Made by a program: the position numbers and the translations under genes. A stretch of 16,500 nucleotides of DNA from Saprospiraceae bacterium. GTDB taxonomy: Bacteria > Bacteroidota > Bacteroidia > Chitinophagales > Saprospiraceae. The stretch is from assembly GCA_027009605.1 (NCBI GenBank), contig JALVCY010000087.1, forward strand, positions 1-16,500, read 5' to 3'. How positions within the stretch are numbered: the stretch's first letter is position 1; each line of letters starts with the position of its first letter. Positions 1 through 4,789 of the stretch are shown here, one piece after another. The notes under the pieces were generated by a model. It did no database searches, was not told where the DNA came from, and was given only the letters and a program-made list of their open reading frames with translations.

Positions 1-1
1 T

Positions 2-43
2 TTAACCCTTAACCCTTAACCCTTAACCCTTAACCCTTAACCG
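2..43. repeat. Heptamer tandem repeat (TTAACCC)n
   Basis: Five perfect copies of TTAACCC are followed by a sixth ending in G (TTAACCG). The array starts at the window edge and may continue to the left. The period of 7 cannot encode a regular peptide repeat in one frame. It resembles the short tandemly repeated heptanucleotides known from some bacterial genomes; a telomeric role is not implied. Confidence 0.9.
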
Positions 44-71
44 ATACCACAAAGTTTTACTAATCACCCGA

Positions 72-87
72 CCGTTAAACCGGAATA
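72..87. repeat. Dispersed motif CCGTTAAACCGGAATA, copy 1
   Basis: This 16-base motif recurs with one inserted A at 10466-10482. In both places a TTAACC-type stretch lies just upstream (2-43 here, 10443-10449 there). Downstream, at 90-98, there is a degenerate half copy (ATTAAACCG). It lies beyond the 3' end of trmH. Function unknown. Confidence 0.5.
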
Positions 88-132
88 CCATTAAACCGAT
101 GTACCGAAACTTAAGTTTTTAATAAACCAATC

Positions 133-765
133 TCAACCTTCCAGCTTAGGTTTTTTGCCCCGGCGTTGACTTTCGTGCTTTTCTACAAAATCGTCCACGA
201 TGCTTTGTCTTTCTAGTGGAGTCAAAGGGCTGTTTTCGGCATAAAAACCGGCATTTTCCCTTTGCCGCAAGGCTTCATATAACGAAATTGCGCAAGACAC
301 CGAAATATTAAGGCTTTGTACAAATCCATATTGCGGGATGAGAAAATTACCGTCACATAAGGCCAATGTCTCTTTCGTAATGCCGTCTCTTTCGTTGCCG
401 AAGACTAAGGCCACTGACTCTGTTAAATCTAATTCATAAAGCGAGACGGCATCCGCTGCCATGTGGGTTGAGTAGATTTTGTCATATTTTTGCCGCAAGG
501 CCGTAAAACAAGCGGCCCTATCTTGAAATAGATGTACATCCAACCACTTGCGAGACCCCGAAGAAGTACGCTTGCCTAAGACTATGTTTTTAAGTGGGAT
601 ATTTTGGGTATTCAGCAGATAAACAGTTTGAATGCCTACGCTGTCACAGGTGCGCATGACGGCTCCGATATTGTGCGAATCATGGACATTTTCTAAAACA
701 ACGGTCAGATTAGGTTGTCGAAATCCGGCCACCTTTTCAATTAATGCTTTGCGTTTTTCTTCCAT
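133..765 (-). CDS. trmH: tRNA (guanosine-2'-O-)-methyltransferase, TrmH/SpoU family
   Basis: Predicted SAM-dependent methyltransferase that 2'-O-methylates a guanosine in tRNA, in TrmH G18 of the D-loop; cytoplasmic. The 210-residue protein shows the three SPOUT motifs in order. Motif 1 is NIGAVMR (32-38, with Asn32 and the catalytic-type Arg38). Motif 2 is VFGNERDGI (121-129). Motif 3 is QSLNISVSCAI (150-160), which forms the trefoil-knot cofactor site. Flanking stretches RQPNLTVVLENVH (16-28) and LRQRENAGFY (166-175) match the TrmH subgroup rather than RlmB or TrmL as I remember these families. The C-terminus is basic (RRGKKPK), as expected for tRNA contact. It is transcribed divergently from the peroxidase gene and has a TAnnTTTG box 40 bp upstream of its ATG. 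The family is firm; the exact target base is inferred. Confidence 0.92.
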   Translation of the reverse strand: MEEKRKALIEKVAGFRQPNLTVVLENVHDSHNIGAVMRTCDSVGIQTVYLLNTQNIPLKNIVLGKRTSSGSRKWLDVHLFQDRAACFTALRQKYDKIYSTHMAADAVSLYELDLTESVALVFGNERDGITKETLALCDGNFLIPQYGFVQSLNISVSCAISLYEALRQRENAGFYAENSPLTPLERQSIVDDFVEKHESQRRGKKPKLEG

Positions 766-804
766 CTTATCCTATTGGGGCTTTCTTTAAGTAGATTGTA
801 GAAG

Positions 805-812
805 CAAAAGTA
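805..812 (-). promoter_or_regulatory. Probable -7 promoter box of trmH
   Basis: Read on the minus strand this is TACTTTTG, an exact match to the Bacteroidota -7 consensus TAnnTTTG. It lies 40 bp upstream of the trmH ATG. No convincing -33 TTTG was found 19 bp further up. The 766-1020 spacer holds this box and the peroxidase promoter; nothing else was recognised in it. Confidence 0.55.
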
Positions 813-974
813 CGATTTTTTTTGGTTCTGATGAAAACCGAATGGGATGAAGTCCCAAAAAATTAGCAATAGATTTTGTGGGGGATACAATTGACTTTTT
901 TTTCACATAAGTGACTTTCATCACCCAAACGCTGTTTAAGTGTCGTTTTTCGGACATTTTAGAGTGGAAATTAG

Positions 975-982
975 TATTTTTG
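975..982 (+). promoter_or_regulatory. Probable -7 promoter box of the peroxidase gene
   Basis: TATTTTTG matches TAnnTTTG and lies 38 bp upstream of the ATG at 1021, which would give a leader of about 33 nt. No clear -33 element is visible. Confidence 0.5.
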
Positions 983-1020
983 GAGCTAATTTTAACACCG
1001 TTCCCAGATAAAAATAGACC

Positions 1021-2949
1021 ATGAACAGAACATTTACCTTATCCCAACTCCTGATTCTGTTTTTTATAAGTACAGTCCTTTCGGCGCAGGAGGTTCGCTC
1101 CTTTGATGGCACAGGCAATAATCTAAGCCATCCTGAATGGGGGGCTTATGACACTCGTTTGTTGACACCTACGGGGCTAGACTATTCTGATAGCATTGCA
1201 GCACCGTCCGGTTCATCTCGACCATCACCTAGAAATATAAGCAATACGCTGTTTGCTCAAGATGGGCTGGACTTGTTTAGTCCACTCAATTTGAGTGATT
1301 ATTGTTGGACATTTGGTCAACAGATTGATCACGATGTGATACTTGTAGGTGAGAATGGCGTCGAAGTCATGACTAGCGATGTACCCCAGTGCGATGAATA
1401 CTTTGATCCCTTGTGTGCGGGCACTGCTAAGATTACCATCCACCGCACCAATTATGATTTGACAACCGGGGTCAGTCCATCTAATCCAAGACAATACAAT
1501 AATGAAATCACTCATTGGCTGGATGCCTCCTTTCTGTACGGTTCTACCAAAGCACGCAATGACTGGTTGAGGACATTTGAAGGTGGACGTATGAAGTCTT
1601 CCGAAGGGGACTTGCTGCCATATAATACTTATTCGGGTGAGTTTAATTCGCCTATAGATTTGAATGCGCCGGCGATGGCTTTTGTTGCTCATACCCCCGG
1701 ACCGCATAAGTTTTTCATAGCCGGTGATGTTCGTGCCAACGAAAATCTATTGTTGACGGCCATGCAAACACTTTGGCTGCGGGAACACAATCGCTTAGCC
1801 GATTCGATTGCTTTAGAATATCCGCAGTGGACGGATGAAAAAATATTTCAAAAAGCCCGCAGACTGGTTATTGGTTTGATGCAGCACATCACCTATGATG
1901 AGTGGTTACCCGAAGTGGGTATTTTTCTCCCAAAGTACCAAGGCTATGACCCCACGGTCAATCCCGGCATGTCAAATCTATTTTCGGTCGCTTCCTTTAG
2001 AATAGGCCATACGATTGTGGGTCAAGATTTTTGGCGATTAGACGAGAAGGGCGATACCATTCCGCAAGGAAATGTACGACTTAAAGATGCCTATTTTCAA
2101 TCCAGCCGATGGATAACCGAAGCCGGTTTGGATCCGATTTTCAGAGGAATGGCTGCGCATCGGCAGCAAGCATTTGATGCCAAATTGGTGGATGACTTGC
2201 GTAATCGCTTGTTTGGAGACCCCGGGCAAGGCGGTTTGGACTTGGTTTCTGTAAATATCATGCGCGGCCGGGAGCGGGGTGTGCCGGATTTGAATACGGT
2301 ACGTGCGGCTTATGGCCTTCCCAAATATACCCAATACAGCCAGATCACTAAAGACCCCCAAAAGCAAGCCAAAATAAAGGCTTTATACTGGAATATTGAT
2401 GATATAGATCCTTGGGTCGGCATGTTGGTAGAAGACAGAATCCCTAATAAAATGATGGGCGAAACGATGTATGCGGCTCTCTACAAGCAATTTCAAAGGC
2501 TCAGAGACGGAGATCGTTTTTTCTATTTGAATGATCCGGAGCTTTCGCAAACAGAGATTAAGTGGATTAACAATACCATGCTTTCGGATTTGATTATGCG
2601 TAATTCCGGCGTCAAATTAATGCAAAGAGAATTGATTGTGGCCATGCCGCGCGAAGAGATTGTCAAAGAGAAAGTAGTCATGGCAGAAGACAAATTGTCT
2701 TCCTATACCCTACCCAATCCGATATCCAAAGATGAAGACTTACACGTTGTAATCGCTTCGCCTGAAGATACGGAAGCAACGATTACATTGGTAGATTTCA
2801 CAGGCCGAGTACTCTCTAGCGAAACGATTTCTTTGCTCCAAGGTAAGAATGTACACAATTTTGATTTTGCTCAGTACCCCATCGGTTCGTATCTAGTTCG
2901 GATTACTACGGATAAGGAGCAGACTGTGGCCAAAGTAATTAAGGAATAA
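1021..2949 (+). CDS. Secreted animal-type haem peroxidase with T9SS sorting domain
   Basis: Member of the animal haem peroxidase (peroxidase-cyclooxygenase) superfamily, which uses H2O2 to oxidise halides or organic substrates. Residues 1-22 form a signal peptide ending in SAQ. FGQQIDHD (98-105) supplies the distal His104, with Gln100 and Asp103 at the positions of the myeloperoxidase Gln and haem-ester Asp. AGDVRANE (234-241) supplies the catalytic-type Arg238 and the second haem-linking Glu241. LREHNRLA (253-260) is the family signature. FRIGHT (326-331) gives the proximal haem ligand His330. NIMRGRERGVPDLN (412-425) is the conserved late helix. All key residues are present, so an active enzyme is likely. 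After the roughly 550-residue catalytic part, LPNPIS (564-569) opens a beta-rich T9SS C-terminal domain ending in KVIKE, which predicts export and surface attachment or release. No maturation genes adjoin it. The physiological substrate is unknown. Confidence 0.9.
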   Translation: MNRTFTLSQLLILFFISTVLSAQEVRSFDGTGNNLSHPEWGAYDTRLLTPTGLDYSDSIAAPSGSSRPSPRNISNTLFAQDGLDLFSPLNLSDYCWTFGQQIDHDVILVGENGVEVMTSDVPQCDEYFDPLCAGTAKITIHRTNYDLTTGVSPSNPRQYNNEITHWLDASFLYGSTKARNDWLRTFEGGRMKSSEGDLLPYNTYSGEFNSPIDLNAPAMAFVAHTPGPHKFFIAGDVRANENLLLTAMQTLWLREHNRLADSIALEYPQWTDEKIFQKARRLVIGLMQHITYDEWLPEVGIFLPKYQGYDPTVNPGMSNLFSVASFRIGHTIVGQDFWRLDEKGDTIPQGNVRLKDAYFQSSRWITEAGLDPIFRGMAAHRQQAFDAKLVDDLRNRLFGDPGQGGLDLVSVNIMRGRERGVPDLNTVRAAYGLPKYTQYSQITKDPQKQAKIKALYWNIDDIDPWVGMLVEDRIPNKMMGETMYAALYKQFQRLRDGDRFFYLNDPELSQTEIKWINNTMLSDLIMRNSGVKLMQRELIVAMPREEIVKEKVVMAEDKLSSYTLPNPISKDEDLHVVIASPEDTEATITLVDFTGRVLSSETISLLQGKNVHNFDFAQYPIGSYLVRITTDKEQTVAKVIKE

Positions 2950-3028
2950 CGGCCTTGTCTCGACCAACTGTCGGGATTAGTTCCATGACCTACAAGAGCG
3001 AAGGTGTACAGTAATTCGATTTTGGATG

Positions 3029-3246
3029 CTGCCGCCCGTGTCACCTTGCAACTAAAGTTGACAAGGCCATTAAGCGACGAGGCGCTACCGCCCGTGTTAT
3101 CTTGCAACTAAAGTTGACAGGGCCGTTAAGCGGCGAGGCGCTGCCGCCCGTGTCACCTTGCAACTAAAGTTGACAAGGCCGTTAAGCGACGAGGCGCTGC
3201 CGCCCGTGTCACCTTGCAACTAAAGTTGGCAAGGCCGTTAAGCGGC
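3029..3246. repeat. 56-bp tandem hairpin array, four copies
   Basis: Copies start with (G/A)CCGCCCGTG at 3031, 3087, 3143 and 3199, an exact period of 56 bp. The fourth copy breaks down after about 3246. Each unit contains a hairpin: CCTTG-CAACT, loop AA, AGTTG, one bulged base (A or G), CAAGG. The second copy carries two stem changes that both leave G-U pairs in a plus-strand RNA. There are no variable spacers, so this is not CRISPR. The array fills the spacer between the convergent peroxidase and acpH genes and ends 11 bp from the acpH stop codon, so it may act as a bidirectional transcription end. Confidence 0.9.
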
Positions 3247-3256
3247 ATTAAGATGC

Positions 3257-3841
3257 TCATGAAAATGTTCTTTTCCCACAGGCATCCATTAATTCCGGAA
3301 AAAATTGATGATGCAAATCACGTAGTGCATCCCTATGAGTTTCATAAATATCCAAGGCGATGTCAAAATTTTTATCATACTTGGCTCTTCTAGCCAAACG
3401 GGCAAAAAGATTTAATCTACCCGCTGTGGTGAGATAGCCATTCATCCATTGACCCTCAATCATAGCGTGTACTTGTGGCCACACGGTAATGGGAATTGTC
3501 GGTTGGTGTGCTCTAATAAATTGATAGCATTCCTGCAAAAAGGGCTCTAAGGCTTGCGCCGAAAAATCATCCCAACGCTCAATCAGCAAAAAATCAAAAT
3601 AAACATCCAGTACCACCGAAGCATATTTCCCGAAATCAGGATAGAGCAATCGCTTGCCCACCAAAACCAAAGGATGATTATCTGTAAAGTGGTCAATAAA
3701 TCGGTGAAGTTCGACACCTTTCTTAACGGGTTCAGGCAAGAGGTCAGACTCGGATTTGGAGACAATATCGCCTAAGAAGTTGCCAAGATGGACATCATCA
3801 TCCGCTTCGGCAGATAGGTAAAAATGGCTGAGATAATTCAT
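3257..3841 (-). CDS. acpH: Acyl carrier protein phosphodiesterase (AcpH/DUF479 family)
   Basis: Predicted to hydrolyse the 4'-phosphopantetheine arm from holo-ACP, giving apo-ACP; cytoplasmic and metal-dependent. The 194-residue length is that of the family. Recognisable blocks are MNYLSHFYLS (1-10), GNFLGDIV (20-27, Asp25), KGVELHRFIDHFTDNH (41-56, with His46, Asp50 and Asp54) and VVLDVYFDFLL (76-86, Asp79 and Asp83). These His/Asp sets fit the HD-like metal site of AcpH. The opening MNYLSHFYLS supports the ATG at 3841. It lies downstream of tRNA-Val on the same strand, with a strong 12-bp hairpin between them. No own TAnnTTTG box was found, so it may be read through from the tRNA promoter. 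The family assignment is firm; ACP phosphodiesterase activity outside Proteobacteria is inferred, and a different phosphoesterase substrate remains possible. Confidence 0.85.
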   Translation of the reverse strand: MNYLSHFYLSAEADDDVHLGNFLGDIVSKSESDLLPEPVKKGVELHRFIDHFTDNHPLVLVGKRLLYPDFGKYASVVLDVYFDFLLIERWDDFSAQALEPFLQECYQFIRAHQPTIPITVWPQVHAMIEGQWMNGYLTTAGRLNLFARLARRAKYDKNFDIALDIYETHRDALRDLHHQFFPELMDACGKRTFS

Positions 3842-3857
3842 CCGGCTGAAATATGAG

Positions 3858-3887
3858 AAGAGCCATCTAAATACATAGATGGCTCTT
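3858..3887 (-). terminator. 12-bp hairpin between tRNA-Val and acpH
   Basis: The stem AGAGCCATCTA / TAGATGGCTCT is perfect, extended by one A-T pair, with a 6-nt loop. It starts 18 nt after the tRNA 3' end and stops 16 nt before the acpH start codon. No run of T follows on the minus strand, so it may be a weak terminator, a processing signal for the tRNA 3' end, or a structure in the acpH leader. Confidence 0.5.
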
Positions 3888-3905
3888 GAAACGTAACTAT
3901 TTTAG

Positions 3906-3980
3906 TGAGGATAGGCAGATTCGAACTGCCGACCTCTTGCCTGTCAAGCAAGCGCTCTAAACCAACTGAGCTATACCCTC
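3906..3980 (-). tRNA. tRNA-Val (anticodon GAC)
   Basis: On the minus strand the acceptor stem GAGGGTA pairs with TATCCTC (one G-U pair), followed by an A discriminator at 3906; CCA is not encoded. The D-arm TAGCTCAGTTGGTTTAGAGC is typical. The anticodon stem CTTGC/GCAAG encloses the 7-nt loop TTGACAG, so the anticodon is GAC, which reads GUC and GUU (valine). The T-arm contains GTTCGAATC. A reading as tRNA-Asp (GUC) would require the opposite strand and is excluded by the arm order. Confidence 0.95.
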
Positions 3981-3995
3981 TTGCATTAGGAAGTG

Positions 3996-4026
3996 CAAAA
4001 GTAAGACAAATATTCCAAATTCACAA
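3996..4026 (-). promoter_or_regulatory. Probable promoter of tRNA-Val
   Basis: On the minus strand TACTTTTG (3996-4003) matches TAnnTTTG. A TTGT (4023-4026) lies exactly 19 nt upstream, close to the Bacteroidota -33 element. Transcription would start a few bases before the mature tRNA at 3980. Confidence 0.6.
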
Positions 4027-4196
4027 GAAAAAATGCACGCTTTTTTTAAAACTTCTGCTTCGTAGCTCTATAACCCGATGGTAAATCTTAGCAATAGCAT
4101 TTCAAAAAATCTTAATCCGTAAAGAGTGCAGTCGGGTTTTGTACTAATTGACCCTTTTCGATTAATTTTAATGGGCGTAAGATTCTAGGAAAAAAT

Positions 4197-4279
4197 GCGG
4201 CTAAAGCCGGCTTCCTACTTAGTTTTAGTCCGTCAGCTAAAGCAGACGGTAAAAGCTAAAGCAGACGGTAAAAGCTAAG
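4197..4279. repeat. GCTAAAGC-type palindromes and a 19-bp direct repeat
   Basis: A short palindrome GCGGCTAAAGCCGGC starts at 4198. CCGTC..GACGG (4230-4249) flanks AGCTAAAGCA. The 19-base unit AGCTAAAGCAGACGGTAAA occurs twice in tandem (4235-4253 and 4254-4272) and is followed by a third start, AGCTAAG. The stretch 4027-4196 upstream shows nothing I recognise. Confidence 0.7.
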
Positions 4280-4323
4280 AAAATGCAATTAAAAAGATAC
4301 CCGGAATCCAAGTCTGCGCCTGT

Positions 4324-4381
4324 ATTACCGTTGATTTTACTTTACCGTTGGTTTTACTTTACCGTTGGTTTTAACCAACGG
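4324..4381. repeat. 17-bp tandem repeat ending in a perfect hairpin
   Basis: Three 17-base units of the form TTTACCGTTGGTTTTAC start at 4324, 4341 and 4358; the first has two changes. The last unit runs into a perfect inverted repeat, CCGTTGGTT / AACCAACGG (4362-4370 and 4373-4381), with a 2-nt loop. Confidence 0.75.
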
Positions 4382-4399
4382 ACAGAAAACAAACCCCAA

Positions 4400-4416
4400 A
4401 GGGGCTTTAGCCCCAT
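4400..4416. repeat. AGGGGCTTTAGCCCCAT palindrome, copy 1
   Basis: A perfect 6-bp palindrome GGGGCT-TT-AGCCCC (4401-4414) with flanks A and AT shared with the copy at 4502-4518. It belongs to the class of short dispersed GGCTTTAGCC palindromes. Its translation (RGFSPI) creates a spurious open frame across this region. Confidence 0.7.
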
Positions 4417-4501
4417 TGGATATTCCGGAAAAAGTCCAAACACCTTGACTTTAGCCTGCTTTTCTGGTAGTTTTAACGGACGAAGTAGAAGTAAAACTAT
4501 C

Positions 4502-4518
4502 AGGGGCTTTAGCCCCAT
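4502..4518. repeat. AGGGGCTTTAGCCCCAT palindrome, copy 2
   Basis: Second copy of the palindrome at 4400-4416, identical through AGGGGCTTTAGCCCCATT and about 102 bp downstream. The remaining sequence to 4730 is AT-rich with poly-C and poly-A runs and shows no gene. Confidence 0.7.
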
Positions 4519-4730
4519 TAACTGAACAAAGTAAAAATAAAAAGTAACTATTTAGCCACCCGCTAATTTTTGCTAGAAAATGCCCTTTTTGCGCCTGTTT
4601 TTGCTAAGTCTCCTCCCCCCCCTACAGAGTACCAAATATTTATAGATTTCTATTTTTTTAATAAGAAAAGCAATATGCTATTTCTTATAAAAGTATAACA
4701 AAAGTTACAAAAAAAAATGCAAAAAAAGGT

Positions 4731-4738
4731 TATCTTTG
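4731..4738 (+). promoter_or_regulatory. Probable -7 promoter box of the M43 protease gene
   Basis: TATCTTTG matches TAnnTTTG, 51 bp upstream of the ATG at 4790, and follows a very AT-rich stretch (4660-4728). The predicted leader is about 46 nt. No clear -33 element. Confidence 0.55.
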
Positions 4739-4789
4739 CTTAGTTAGACCCCGAAGAAACAACTCATTTTACTATCAAAATTTGAAGAA

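Noticed and set aside
2..43. Telomere-like repeat suggesting a linear chromosome end or eukaryotic contamination
   Set aside because: The rest of the window is plainly bacterial, the unit CCCTTAA differs from the plant CCCTAAA repeat, and another heptamer array occurs inside the window.
1225..1707. 160-residue minus-strand open frame within the peroxidase gene
   Set aside because: Antisense shadow of conserved peroxidase motifs; no independent support.
3029..3246. CRISPR array candidate (regular 56-bp period)
   Set aside because: The whole 56-bp unit is conserved, with no variable spacer, and no cas genes are near.
4283..4525. 80-residue open frame on the plus strand
   Set aside because: It is made of dispersed palindromes (RGFSPI twice) and has no family resemblance or clear promoter.
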